Positions 35,384 to 44,826 are shown, counted from the stretch's first letter. The stretch is DNA of 64,000 nt from Clostridium_F caseinilyticum (GCF_046127645.1 NZ_CP175919.1), one strand, 5' to 3'. A program made the numbers and translations. The notes: generated from the letters alone by a model not told the origin.

Positions 35384-37123
35384 TTATGATTTATTCTCTT
35401 TTTTAAATATTCTATTATTACATTGATTAGCCTTTTGATTTAATTCTGCTAATAATTTTATATGTTCTTCATAATGTTTTGTATTTAAACAACGTTTCTT
35501 TTCTTTCAGCTCAAATACTATTGAAGCCTTTTCTTCATAACCTGTTTTACGTTCAGTACCAAGAATAACTTGTCCTTTTAAAGATATAAATAAAGCTAAT
35601 GAATCATCAATATTTTTAAGATTTTTTGCATCCTGCCCCTGTTGATTTGGAGTATCCACTACAAAGAAATTAAAAGGACTTTCTTTACGATATAAATTAT
35701 ATAAATATAATGCTGCTTGATACATATATATTATTCTTGGATTTTCGCTGCCTGTATGATTTAGAGTTTGAACAAAATCTCTAAGCTTAATATCATTTTT
35801 GGATACATTCAAAATATCTGCAACTTCATTACAATATTCCATAATATCTAATTTAATTTCATTCGCTCTTTTTCTTGAAGTTAAAATTTTTAACTTCTCA
35901 TCCTTTTTAGCTATATTTCCATTTTCTAAGTCTATTTCATCTTCTAATTTCTTCAGATTCTCTAAACACACATTATAAAACTCTTGTATTCCTTCATTAT
36001 GATAATATTCTTTATATGACAGAAGTTTTTCTGATTTTTCAATACTCTTCTTTAGATACATAGTTTCTTGTTTAATATCTTTTTCACGATTTTTTAATAA
36101 TTCTAACTTCTGATCTAAACTATTAATTTTACTCGATAAATCTATAATAATTTTTTCAGCTAAAGCTGTATCCTCACAAATCAATAGTTGATTCTTTAAA
36201 TTATTTTCTACAGTTATTCCACAAAGAGGACATGCTAATTCAGACTTCTCTACTAACGCAAATTCAATATCTTTTTGACTTTCTTCTAAAGAATTTCTTG
36301 TTAAAGCCAAATTATTTTTAAATATAAATAATTCATTTTCTAAAGAATGGATATTTTCAACTAACATATATTCTTCCTTTTTTAAAACATCATACAAATT
36401 AATAAATTCGATTAAAGATTTTTCTATATCATCTATTGAATTTGATTCTGTTTCAATATCTTTAATAAAACTCATATGACTTTCCATTTTTGTAACAAAC
36501 GATTTATTATGTGATAATTCAGAATTTCTTTCTTGCTGATCTATTTGCATTTGTTGCTTTTCAGCCTTTACTTTAAAGTATCTTTCATCTAAATAACCAC
36601 AAATATATTTATTGGTATTACTTTTCCAATCTTTTATATATGATACGTTATTAAATGCAGTTCCAATATCATTCCATCCAACATCTTGATCTATGTACTG
36701 AAGCCTAAATAACAAAGGTGGTGTAATATTAAATTCTTTCCCATCTTTTGAAATGCATGGCATATTCACTTCAAATATTTTCATTAAACAATTACTATAT
36801 TCAGTAAATTTGTCTGTTTCAATAATACAATTAATTTCATCATTTATACAAAAAATTTGAAATAAATCTTTTTCTCGTTTAATACAATAATCTTCTTCCC
36901 CATATTGAAAATAAACTATATAAGTTGATATTAACTTTTTCCAATCAGCCTCATTTTTTTTACATTGACAACCAAATGCAGTAAAAATACTTTTAATAAT
37001 TGAAGATTTACCTGTCTTATTTTCACCTAAAATAATATTTAAACCTGCTGAAAAAGGAATTTCTAAAGATTTACTTTCCGCTATACTTATTACAATCAGC
37101 TTTTTCATTAATAATCTTTTCAT
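35384..37123 (-). CDS. SMC/Rad50-like ATPase of a Lamassu-like defence pair (LmuB-like)
   Basis: The 579-residue protein has Walker A GENKTGKSS (residues 33-41), a long coiled coil from ~185 to ~440 interrupted by a zinc-hook-like CPLCG near 295, and a C-terminal ATPase half with FFVVDTPNQQGQDAKNL in place of a canonical Walker B. It is shorter than true SMC proteins and matches the small Rad50-type ATPases of Lamassu and related systems. It follows the DUF4297 gene by 59 bp on the same strand; an AAGGAG site precedes the ATG at 37123. Family knowledge suggests DNA-end or structure sensing that unleashes the nuclease. Confidence 0.82.
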   Translation of the reverse strand: MKRLLMKKLIVISIAESKSLEIPFSAGLNIILGENKTGKSSIIKSIFTAFGCQCKKNEADWKKLISTYIVYFQYGEEDYCIKREKDLFQIFCINDEINCIIETDKFTEYSNCLMKIFEVNMPCISKDGKEFNITPPLLFRLQYIDQDVGWNDIGTAFNNVSYIKDWKSNTNKYICGYLDERYFKVKAEKQQMQIDQQERNSELSHNKSFVTKMESHMSFIKDIETESNSIDDIEKSLIEFINLYDVLKKEEYMLVENIHSLENELFIFKNNLALTRNSLEESQKDIEFALVEKSELACPLCGITVENNLKNQLLICEDTALAEKIIIDLSSKINSLDQKLELLKNREKDIKQETMYLKKSIEKSEKLLSYKEYYHNEGIQEFYNVCLENLKKLEDEIDLENGNIAKKDEKLKILTSRKRANEIKLDIMEYCNEVADILNVSKNDIKLRDFVQTLNHTGSENPRIIYMYQAALYLYNLYRKESPFNFFVVDTPNQQGQDAKNLKNIDDSLALFISLKGQVILGTERKTGYEEKASIVFELKEKKRCLNTKHYEEHIKLLAELNQKANQCNNRIFKKENKS

Positions 37124-37182
37124 TATTCTGCTTCTCCTTTTTCTTTCTTAAATATCTTATTAAATTTCGGTAAATATTTTCA

Positions 37183-38280
37183 TTACCTTTGGTTATATTT
37201 GTTTTCATAAATAAGCACCTCAACTAGAGATTTATTAAAACTTTCAGATTTTAATCGTTTTTTATTTATATCCTTAGCACAAATATTATAAATTTGATCT
37301 ACTGATGTATTACTATCTTCTTTTAATTTATCAATAATAACTTCTCTAATGGTTATAACTATTTTTTGAAATAATAAATCATTTACTTTTAGCCATCGTA
37401 TATCAAATGCCTTTTTTTCTTCAACAATTTTCTTGCAATCAACTGTACTCAACCCACAAGAAATCAAAAAAGCTTGAAATTGACTATACTCTCCAGTATT
37501 AGAAATATCAGTTGTAATTTTTGTATCTACTTCTTTAATTTTTATTCCTTTTTGGTCAACTAAAGATTTGAAACTAATTGGAATATCAATTTTTTTCTTA
37601 CTTTTCTTTTTAACATCCGATATGATTTGCTTTAAAATTAAATTAGCAGTATTTGCAGGAATCGTTTTATCTTTTACAAATTCAAAGAATTTTCCCGATA
37701 CTTGATCTTCAAATGTATCAAGTTGTAAATCTGATGTTTGAACATATGTATTTTGAATAAATTTATCAAAGATTTCATCAAAATTTTCGAGTGATTCCTG
37801 ATTATATTCTTCTTGAATCCTATTTTTTATTTTTTTGTATAAATCATAATTATCATTCTTTAACAAATACCCATCTTCAATACATGCTTGCCAAGTTCTA
37901 ATGTCAACATCAAACTTATTATTTGAAATAAAAAAACAACTTGAACAATTATCCATAAACTGTAAAAAGCTATAAAATATATATCCTAAGAATGATTTTT
38001 TAAGTGTTCCATCTTTCTTTCTTTCTCTCTTAGAAATTTCAGATAAAGTCCATTCTTTCTTTTTCTCTTTAGTCTTAATTTGATAAAAACTATATTTATC
38101 GTCTAATCCTGAATTGCTCTGAGACATATCATCATGAAATTCACAAAAAACAATTCCTTCAGATCCTTGATTAAGTTGATTTATAACATGATAAACAATC
38201 CAATGTGTTTGATATTCGAATCTATTATAAGAATCTGAGCCTGATTGTTCTCTCTGTGACCTTCTTAATACATTACTCAT
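37183..38280 (-). CDS. DUF4297 (Cap4-like) endonuclease of a Lamassu-like pair (LmuA-like)
   Basis: The N-terminus RRSQREQSGSDSYNRFEYQ is the standard DUF4297 opening. The restriction-endonuclease fold follows with E47, D50/D51 and the Q67-I-K69 motif (FYQIKTK), the residues expected of a Cap4-type nuclease. Residues ~150-365 are a variable helical part. In Lamassu systems this protein cleaves DNA after the SMC-like partner is activated. The ATG at 38280 follows AGGGGAG. The repeat remnant 38625-38870 lies upstream, and no third (LmuC) gene is visible, as in two-gene variants. Confidence 0.85.
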   Translation of the reverse strand: MSNVLRRSQREQSGSDSYNRFEYQTHWIVYHVINQLNQGSEGIVFCEFHDDMSQSNSGLDDKYSFYQIKTKEKKKEWTLSEISKRERKKDGTLKKSFLGYIFYSFLQFMDNCSSCFFISNNKFDVDIRTWQACIEDGYLLKNDNYDLYKKIKNRIQEEYNQESLENFDEIFDKFIQNTYVQTSDLQLDTFEDQVSGKFFEFVKDKTIPANTANLILKQIISDVKKKSKKKIDIPISFKSLVDQKGIKIKEVDTKITTDISNTGEYSQFQAFLISCGLSTVDCKKIVEEKKAFDIRWLKVNDLLFQKIVITIREVIIDKLKEDSNTSVDQIYNICAKDINKKRLKSESFNKSLVEVLIYENKYNQR

Positions 38281-38471
38281 TTCACACTCCCCTTCTGAAA
38301 TTGACTATCTTCCTCTTACTAAATCTATCCATTGAATATTATCCTTACTTACTAAAGCAAAATTTTATTATAAATATTCTTAACAATGGTTTCCTTAAAG
38401 CTACCTACTATTTTACTCTCTCCATTAAATAAATTATAAAACTAATTCATTTTAATTTTAGGTTGACTTTC

Positions 38472-38600
38472 TAACTTCCCATTATACATATTAACTACAC
38501 AATATTTAATAATATACTTCTTTATGCTTGTACTTTAAATATTTTTAAAATTCTCTATTTTCAAAGTATCAATATATCTTATAGTAAGATTATCTAAAAA
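38472..38600. repeat. Recurring island motif, site 6
   Basis: ACTTCCCATTATACATATTA (38474) starts ~125 bases that are about 80 percent identical to 33049-33175. It borders the remnant of the duplicated AAA/nuclease flank and is the last copy of the motif in the island. The remainder of 38281-38472 shows nothing else. Confidence 0.55.
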
Positions 38601-38624
38601 TATTAAATTATCTAACATAGAAGT

Positions 38625-38870
38625 CAAAAAAATTCACCTGCTATTATAACAACATCTAACTTTATATACTATCATGTACATTTTACCATAAATATTACAT
38701 ATATATAATTATTATTATAAAATTCTACACAAATCCCAAAATAAAACATACAAATTAGACAAAATAAAAACTCCCACTAAGTGAAAGCTTTTAAACTCTT
38801 ATTCTATTTTATTTACATCTGCATCTATTATTCTAGCAATAAACTTGTATTATTTTTTATTATAATTTAT
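38625..38870. repeat. Long direct repeat, copy 2 (remnant of a second AAA/nuclease gene end)
   Basis: Nearly identical to 33295-33540. It includes the terminator-like hairpin and, at 38836-38860, bases corresponding to the last seven or so codons of the AAA/nuclease gene; upstream the frame is lost. It therefore marks the scar of another copy of that gene, now replaced by the two-component genes. Confidence 0.85.
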
Positions 38871-38907
38871 AACTATAAAACCCATATGATATTTTTAAAA
38901 CTCCCCC

Positions 38908-39927
38908 TTAATCATCCGCAAAAGTTATCATGCTTGATAGAGGAAATATTAATGTGACTTTAGTTCCCTTATTTACCTCAGAATCAATAGTAATTTTTAG
39001 CCCCAATTTTGAACAAAGCTTTTCACATAGATATAATCCCATTCCTGTACCGTTGCTAAATTTTCTTCCATTCTCGCCGGTGAATCCTTTTTCAAAGACC
39101 CTATTTATATCTTTATCTATTATGCCTACTCCATTGTCTTCTATGGTTAACATTACTGAATTAGCTTTTTTAATTGAGTATATGCTTATCATTGGATCTT
39201 TACTATTTGAGTACTTTATGGAGTTTACTATTATTTGATTAATAATAAATTCAACCCATTTTCCATCACTGTACACAATTTCATCAATATCTTTTATATC
39301 TAATTTTATTTTCTTATGAATAAAATCTCTGTAATTTCTTTTAATTACATTCCTTACTACTAAATCAAGATTAATTTGTTTTATGATATAATCTTTACTC
39401 ACATTGTTGCTTCGAGAATAATAAAGTACCTGTTCTACAAAGCCTTCAATCCTATCCATTTGAAAGTCTATTTTATTGGTTACTTCGTTTCGATTATTTT
39501 CAATTATTAGTTTTGTAGAAGCTATTGGTGTTTTAATTTCGTGTACCCATGCCTCTATGTATTCTCTATAATCTTCTTGCATATCCTTATAGTATTTTAC
39601 ATTTTCATGCATATCCCTGCTTATCTCTTTAAGTATAGAATTAAGCTTTTCTCCTTGAACAAAGTTTGCTTCTTTTATCATCTCTGGCAGTAAATACTTC
39701 TTGTCCAATTTTTCTAATATGTTGTTAATTTCGTCATAATACTTTTTATATTTTATAAATTCTAAAGCCATATATAAAACTAATGGGAAGAACCATATGC
39801 AAAATACAAATAAAATTATAACTAAATCCACATTAACAGCCGCCATTATAGCTGCTAATATAATGAACATCAGCATATTGCAACATATTATAAAAATTTT
39901 ATCCTTAATAAATTCACCTATACTCAT
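38908..39927 (-). CDS. BceS-type intramembrane-sensing histidine kinase
   Basis: The 339-residue kinase has two N-terminal membrane helices with almost no external loop (FIICCNMLMFIILAAIMAAVNVDLVIILFVFCIWFFPLVLYM, quoted as landmarks), the phospho-acceptor EAWVHEIKTPIASTKL near 135, and ATPase boxes INQIIVNSIKYS, EDNGVGI and GTGMGLYLCEKLC. Such kinases do not sense ligand themselves but read the flux of a Bce-type ABC transporter. Its partner is very probably the transporter at 54640-57385. It overlaps the regulator gene by four bases (ATGA). Confidence 0.93.
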   Translation of the reverse strand: MSIGEFIKDKIFIICCNMLMFIILAAIMAAVNVDLVIILFVFCIWFFPLVLYMALEFIKYKKYYDEINNILEKLDKKYLLPEMIKEANFVQGEKLNSILKEISRDMHENVKYYKDMQEDYREYIEAWVHEIKTPIASTKLIIENNRNEVTNKIDFQMDRIEGFVEQVLYYSRSNNVSKDYIIKQINLDLVVRNVIKRNYRDFIHKKIKLDIKDIDEIVYSDGKWVEFIINQIIVNSIKYSNSKDPMISIYSIKKANSVMLTIEDNGVGIIDKDINRVFEKGFTGENGRKFSNGTGMGLYLCEKLCSKLGLKITIDSEVNKGTKVTLIFPLSSMITFADD

Positions 39928-40595
39928 GGCATTATATATCCTAGACCTCTCCTTGTTTCTATTGGATTTTCTATACCTATTTCTTGAAGTTTCTTTCTTA
40001 ATCTATTAATATTAACATTCAATGTACTGTCATCTACGAAATAATCTGATTTCCACAAGTATTCCATAAGTGAATCTCTTTTTACTATATTCCCTCTGTT
40101 ATTTATCAAATAGGAAAGTATCTTAACCTCATTTTTAGTTAACTCCAAAGATTTTTCTTCATAAACAACCGTTGCGTTTGAGAGATTTAAATTAAAATCT
40201 TTATAGTTTAATAGATTATTATTTTTTAAATTTCCATATACTCTTTTCAATACATTTGTTATCCTTGCCAATAATATTTCCGTATTGTAAGGCTTTGTTA
40301 CAAAATCATCTGCTCCTAAATTCATACTAATCAATTCGTCTACTTCACTATCTCTACTTGTAACTATTATAATTGGAACATCTGATGTTTTACGTATTTC
40401 TCTACATATATAATAACCATCAAACTCTGGAAGGTTTATATCTAATAATATAAGATGAGCATTTTCCTTTTTTACATATTCTATTATATTACTAAATTCT
40501 ACAGGTGCATTTACTTCATATCCATACTTTTTTAAAAAACTCTGTAACTCTTCTCTTATAACTTCATCATCTTCAATAATAAGAATTTTTTTCAT
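39924..40595 (-). CDS. BceR-type response regulator (OmpR family)
   Basis: The 223-residue protein has a receiver domain (KILIIEDDEVIREELQ, phospho-acceptor Asp in ILLDINLPEFDG near 53, switch residues TSRDSE and KPYNTEILLARI) and a C-terminal OmpR winged helix (LTKNEVKILSYLI to DDSTLNVNINRLRKKLQ and RGLGY). With the overlapping kinase gene it forms a complete two-component system for cell-wall antibiotic or peptide response. Repeat copy B begins 80 bp upstream of its start. Confidence 0.94.
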   Translation of the reverse strand: MKKILIIEDDEVIREELQSFLKKYGYEVNAPVEFSNIIEYVKKENAHLILLDINLPEFDGYYICREIRKTSDVPIIIVTSRDSEVDELISMNLGADDFVTKPYNTEILLARITNVLKRVYGNLKNNNLLNYKDFNLNLSNATVVYEEKSLELTKNEVKILSYLINNRGNIVKRDSLMEYLWKSDYFVDDSTLNVNINRLRKKLQEIGIENPIETRRGLGYIMP

Positions 40596-40677
40596 TACTT
40601 TCTTACCTTTCTATATAAAATCTAAAAATATAATTTTTTCAAATCACTTACTGTATAAATTTCAATTCTATTTTTTA

Positions 40678-40862
40678 TCCGATAACTACCAATCTAATAC
40701 TCTCATCCCACTCTTTAAAATCGATTAGCACCAAATCAAAGATTTGGACTCTCTGCTTTTCTTCAAAGTGGTAGTAGAGAATGAGTTCTTCCCTAGATAA
40801 CCATTTTCTAAGCTTTAGGGTATCAAAAACATCATCTGAAGTGAAGGACTCTGTTTATCGTA
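40678..40862 (+). repeat. Dispersed ~200-bp structured repeat, copy B
   Basis: CCGATAACTACCAATCTAAT, then the palindrome-like CACCAAATCAAAGATTTGG, GTGGTAGTAGAGAATGAG, ATAACCATTTTCTAAGCTTT and the end CTCTGTTTAT match copy A block by block. It separates the response regulator from the GT39-like gene and ends 27 bp before the stop codon of the latter. Confidence 0.75.
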
Positions 40863-40888
40863 TAGAAAATTTTAGGTTATTATCATTA

Positions 40889-42172
40889 TTATACCATAGA
40901 TTTTTCAGGTGATTCTTTGTCATAAGCATAGCTTTTACGTTTTAATATAATACCTTTCACAAATTTTGAAAAACAATATATCATTATAAATATTTCAGGA
41001 AATGCATACCTTCCTTGACCTTCTGTTACAAAATATATAGTGGTAAACATAAAAAATAACACTACGGAGTATATATTGAATTTGTTTAAAGTATCCGTTT
41101 TTTTAGAACTAATAGATTTTAAAATTAATTTACTGTAATTTATTATATAAATGATAGCAGGAATAAATATTATAGCTCTTATAAGATTCGTTATAATACA
41201 AAGCATAAGTTTCATATTATAACTTAAACCGCTCCCATTAACACCATATAAAATATCATCCCCTACTAAATATGTGCTAAATAATCTCTTAAAACCAAGT
41301 TGAATAAAGCCTATTGGATGACTTTTAATCCACTTTTTCGCAGCATTACTTAACATTTTATTTTTCTCAGTCATATTTGCTTTTTTATATTCTTCTGTTT
41401 TTACAAGTGAATTTTCCACATCCTCTGCTGGCATCCATCTTCCTAATTTATTTTGAGAGTTATTATTAATATATAAAACTATACCTCCATTGTTTGATAT
41501 GTATGTAAACTGTCCAACAAGTTTTGTATTTCTATAAATCCAAGGCGAAATCATTAATATACAAGTTACTAAAACAATTAAAGAATTTTGTATTGATTTT
41601 GATATCTTTTTCTCTTTTAATAAATCTACTAAAAATACTGCAAAAGCAAATACAATGAAAAATGGTTTTATCATTGTATTAATTCCAGTTAAAACCCCAA
41701 TATATATATACTTATATTTAACTTTACTAAAATAAATATTAGTTATCATAAGCAATATTGTAGTAAATAATATTTCATTAGCTAAAATGCTGTTATAAAA
41801 TATATTATTAGGCATAAATACAAATAGAGAGAAAATAATCTTTCTTTCCTTTTCATTAATATCTAATTTATCAAGTATTGATAAAAAACATATATTACTT
41901 ATAAGCGTAAGAATCAAATTAAATATCTTTGCATTTATTAAACTGGCTCCAAACAGTTTAAAAATCCCGCCAAGCACTATGGAATATCCTATAGAAGTAT
42001 AAGTATCTCCCCAGGGTAATCCATTAGCTATATCAACAGCAACATCATAATAATACTTAAAGTCTGAAAATGGCATTGTATCTACAAATATTACCCAGAA
42101 TATTGATGTAACTAAACCAAGAATTAATATTATTTTATAATAAAACCCCTTTTTTAAACTTTCTACTTTCAT
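40889..42172 (-). CDS. GT39-like (PMT/ArnT-type) membrane glycosyltransferase
   Basis: The 427-residue protein has 10-12 membrane helices. FSDFKYYYDVAVDIANGLPWG near 36 contains the acidic first-loop motif of the GT-C fold (normally an Asp-Glu or Asp pair binding the lipid-linked sugar), and NNIFYNSILANEILFTTILL follows the usual pattern of these enzymes. It would move a sugar from a polyprenyl-phosphate donor outside the membrane. The acceptor is unknown. The gene is flanked by inverted copies B and C of the ~200-bp repeat. AGGAGAG precedes the ATG at 42172. Confidence 0.78.
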   Translation of the reverse strand: MKVESLKKGFYYKIILILGLVTSIFWVIFVDTMPFSDFKYYYDVAVDIANGLPWGDTYTSIGYSIVLGGIFKLFGASLINAKIFNLILTLISNICFLSILDKLDINEKERKIIFSLFVFMPNNIFYNSILANEILFTTILLMITNIYFSKVKYKYIYIGVLTGINTMIKPFFIVFAFAVFLVDLLKEKKISKSIQNSLIVLVTCILMISPWIYRNTKLVGQFTYISNNGGIVLYINNNSQNKLGRWMPAEDVENSLVKTEEYKKANMTEKNKMLSNAAKKWIKSHPIGFIQLGFKRLFSTYLVGDDILYGVNGSGLSYNMKLMLCIITNLIRAIIFIPAIIYIINYSKLILKSISSKKTDTLNKFNIYSVVLFFMFTTIYFVTEGQGRYAFPEIFIMIYCFSKFVKGIILKRKSYAYDKESPEKSMV

Positions 42173-42206
42173 AAATGAACACTCTCCTAAATAATTATAT
42201 GTAAAA

Positions 42207-42437
42207 ATTATCTATAAACAGATTTCTTGGATTCAGAGGGAGTTTTTACTCCCACTAAAGTTTATTAGCAAAATTCTTAGGAGTTTTACTCCTTAGAAAT
42301 CGTTATCCTTTAAGAAAATCGTTTTACATGAACATAGCCTCTCTTTACTCCTACTTAAAGAAAAGCATAGAATCCAAATCTTCGATTTGGTGCGAATTGC
42401 TTTTATAAAGTGTAATAGAAGCATAAATCATGTAGTC
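42207..42437 (-). repeat. Dispersed ~200-bp structured repeat, copy C (reverse orientation)
   Basis: Read on the minus strand: GCAATTCGCACCAAATCGAA, GATTTGG, GGAGTAAAGAGAGGC, TTAAAGGATAACGATTTCTA, then ACTTTAGTGGGAGTAAAAAC and AAATCTGTTTATAG. It contains three short inner hairpins. It is the reverse of copy B, so the two form an inverted pair around the GT39-like gene. The rest of 42437-42640 shows nothing else. Confidence 0.75.
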
Positions 42438-42642
42438 ATCAGATAAAACAAAATAAAATAATATAAAAGCTAACAATTATTTTTAGTACATTACGCTAAA
42501 AGATTTCACTTTATCTCATATAGCTCATTTTATCCGTATAACTTATTTTACATAATTCTATTTTGGATATCCATCGAATTGTATTTTATTAACATTACAT
42601 TTTTGTTACATTTGTGTAAATTTCATTGTTTGAATATAAAGA

Positions 42643-42675
42643 AAACCTTCCACTATTTAATTAGTGAAAGGTTTA
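42643..42675 (-). terminator. Terminator of the flavoprotein operon
   Basis: AAACCTTCCACTA and TAGTGAAAGGTTT pair with one bulge around TTTAAT; TTTTC follows on the minus strand. It lies 39 bp after the stop codon at 42714. Confidence 0.7.
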
Positions 42676-42713
42676 ATAGTTAAACAGGAATTTCATTTGA
42701 AATGTAAGTAATA

Positions 42714-43799
42714 TTAGTTATTAAATACTTCCTCCTTTGTTGAATTAACATCAATACTTTCCAGTCCGCTTTTTAACACAAGTTTACGTAAAAATGGATT
42801 ATACATAAAAGGGCATTTTAATAGCTTCAAAAATATCTTGAAACGAATATTAAAGGTTTTTAACCAATATTTTTTGTTAGGATTTTTACTATATTTATTT
42901 AGCACTTCACTCAAAACCCGAGCACTGTTAATGGCTGAACTGATTCCCTCCAGTGAACTTGGACTGATAAATCCCGCAGCCTCTCCAACTAAAAAAGCAT
43001 TTTCCTTTCCACAGCAAAAATCATGAAATGCTGAGGGTCTCAATACCATACAAGCCTCAGTTTTTATAGGATTTCCAAACCTAAATCCAATTTTCTCTAG
43101 CTTTTTTTTCTGATTCTCAAATCTTTCCCTAGAATTATGAAAGGGAAATGCACCACCAAAAATGAACTTATTATCCTTTGAAATTGACCAGGAACAACAA
43201 TCTGTATTTTCCGAATCAAAAATACAGGAATAAAAAGGATTATCATGTATCTCAGAAAACCATTGCTGAATTGACATATAAGTCCTTATTTTCTTTTTAG
43301 GATAAAGGAAGTGTCGTACCATAGAATTTGCACCCTCTGCCCCAATCAGATATTTGGTAGTAACAACCTTTTTTATTCCACTTTCATAAAAAGTTACCCT
43401 ATAACCCTCTGGTATTTTTTCAATGGAGCAACAATAAGAATTGCTATAAACTTCTACGTGATTTGGAATAAGTGATTTTAACCATAAATCAAACTTGTGA
43501 CGATCAATATTAATATAACCCCGCTGATAATAGCGAATAAGAGTATTTTTTAGATCTATAGTTTTAACAGCAAAAATCTGAGGATCCACCATAACATCCT
43601 TTGGAAGTGTAATATCTAACTTTGCTAATGCTTTCTGAGCATCAGAAGAAAGTAATCCACCACAAGGTTTCTTAAATCCTTTTTCTATAGAGTTTTTTTT
43701 ATCAATGGCAATAACTTTATGTTTTTTAGAAAGCAGTTGTGCAAGTATGGAACCAGCGGGCCCTAATCCAATAATTGCAATATCATATAATCTACTCAT
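42714..43799 (-). CDS. FAD-dependent oxidoreductase (geranylgeranyl-reductase-like)
   Basis: The 361-residue protein has an N-terminal FAD dinucleotide fold (YDIAIIGLGPAGSILAQLLS), an arginine-containing PCGGLLSSDAQKAL loop typical of the geranylgeranyl reductase/GR2 subgroup, and the second FAD motif AFLVGEAAGFISPSSLEGI near 285. Such enzymes reduce prenyl chains or oxidise lipid/aromatic substrates. The ATG at 43799 overlaps the last eight bases of the HTH gene, so translation is coupled; a start eight codons earlier is unsupported. Confidence 0.85.
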   Translation of the reverse strand: MSRLYDIAIIGLGPAGSILAQLLSKKHKVIAIDKKNSIEKGFKKPCGGLLSSDAQKALAKLDITLPKDVMVDPQIFAVKTIDLKNTLIRYYQRGYINIDRHKFDLWLKSLIPNHVEVYSNSYCCSIEKIPEGYRVTFYESGIKKVVTTKYLIGAEGANSMVRHFLYPKKKIRTYMSIQQWFSEIHDNPFYSCIFDSENTDCCSWSISKDNKFIFGGAFPFHNSRERFENQKKKLEKIGFRFGNPIKTEACMVLRPSAFHDFCCGKENAFLVGEAAGFISPSSLEGISSAINSARVLSEVLNKYSKNPNKKYWLKTFNIRFKIFLKLLKCPFMYNPFLRKLVLKSGLESIDVNSTKEEVFNN

Positions 43800-44037
43800 T
43801 GTTTTTTTCATCCTTATTCTCATTTTCTAAATCTTCATCTTCCCTATACTCTAAAATATCTCCTGGCTGGCATTGTAGTATTCTGCACAAAGCATCAAGA
43901 GTAGTAAATCGAAAAGCTTTTGCCCTATGATTTTTAAAGTTTGATACATTTGCCATGGTCATTCCTAATTGTTCCGATAACTCTGTTAAAGATATTTTTC
44001 GTTTTGCCATCATAACATCCAAATTAACTACAATCAT
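43792..44037 (-). CDS. Xre/YozG-type HTH regulator
   Basis: An 81-residue protein with one HTH domain (MAKRKISLTELSEQLGMTMANVSNFK, then FTTLDALCRILQCQPGDILEY) and an acidic tail. This short form is the usual partner of DUF2975 membrane proteins, and that gene lies 16 bp upstream on the same strand. Its final bases overlap the flavoprotein gene. Confidence 0.92.
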   Translation of the reverse strand: MIVVNLDVMMAKRKISLTELSEQLGMTMANVSNFKNHRAKAFRFTTLDALCRILQCQPGDILEYREDEDLENENKDEKNNE

Positions 44038-44053
44038 ATTTGATTTCCTCCCT

Positions 44054-44545
44054 TTAAAATGTTAAGTCATTCTCTTCTTTGATTTCAGCAGCTACTTTGA
44101 ATATGTTAGACATTATCAAAAATAAAAAACCTACTGTTATTGATATAAAAATTACAACTATCAAAGGTAATATAGTTATTGCAAATAGATAAAAATCAAA
44201 TAATACGTATAAAAATATATTGCTTAAAAGATAAATACACGCTTCAGCAAATGCACAAATTGCAAGGGTTTGAAACTCCTTTGATATAATTGGTGAAAAG
44301 GAATTTTCACTTGTAAGCAGTTTACAAATTCTTTTAAACTTAAATAATGCTATCAAATAAGGAACTGCACATAGGTAAATAAATGCTGTCAATATCCACT
44401 CCATATTTGATGTTTTTACCTTCATTCCTGATGTCTTAAAAAATGCTGTCAACACTAAAGGAATACTTATAAGGGCGAGAATTGTTAAAATAATTCCCAT
44501 AATTACTAACCCATTTAATATTTTTGAACTTATTTTCTCTTTCAT
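44054..44545 (-). CDS. DUF2975 membrane protein
   Basis: A 163-residue protein with four hydrophobic helices and the SENSFSPIISKEFQTLAICAFAEACIYLL segment characteristic of DUF2975. The family sits beside YozG-type HTH genes in many Firmicutes, perhaps as a regulator/immunity pair; the function is unproven. The ATG at 44545 has GAGGTAATT upstream. Confidence 0.88.
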   Translation of the reverse strand: MKEKISSKILNGLVIMGIILTILALISIPLVLTAFFKTSGMKVKTSNMEWILTAFIYLCAVPYLIALFKFKRICKLLTSENSFSPIISKEFQTLAICAFAEACIYLLSNIFLYVLFDFYLFAITILPLIVVIFISITVGFLFLIMSNIFKVAAEIKEENDLTF

Positions 44546-44691
44546 AAGAATTACCTCACTCTAAAATAGTTTTTATTAATTGTTTTCATCCATATTATAT
44601 ATCAACTCTTAAACAATTACAATAATTTTTTATCGTTATTCTTTATATTTTTATCGTTTTTATTATAGTCCACTCCCTCTCCATTTTTTTG

Positions 44692-44735
44692 TAACTCAAT
44701 AGTAACACGAGATGCCACTTTGTAAATTGAAAAAT
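44692..44735. repeat. Second copy of the possible IS21-type end
   Basis: ACTCAATAGTAACACGAGAT then GCCACTTTGTAAATTGAAAA matches 20880-20919 with a single difference in about 40 bp. Only the first two of the ~20-bp units remain here. It lies between the DUF2975 gene and the cyclitol-type cluster. Confidence 0.65.
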
Positions 44736-44826
44736 AAATTTATATATCAAAAATAGGTAGTCCAATTTAAACTTAGACTACCTGTATATCTGTAAATATA
44801 CAATTTAATATAAAATATAATTTATA

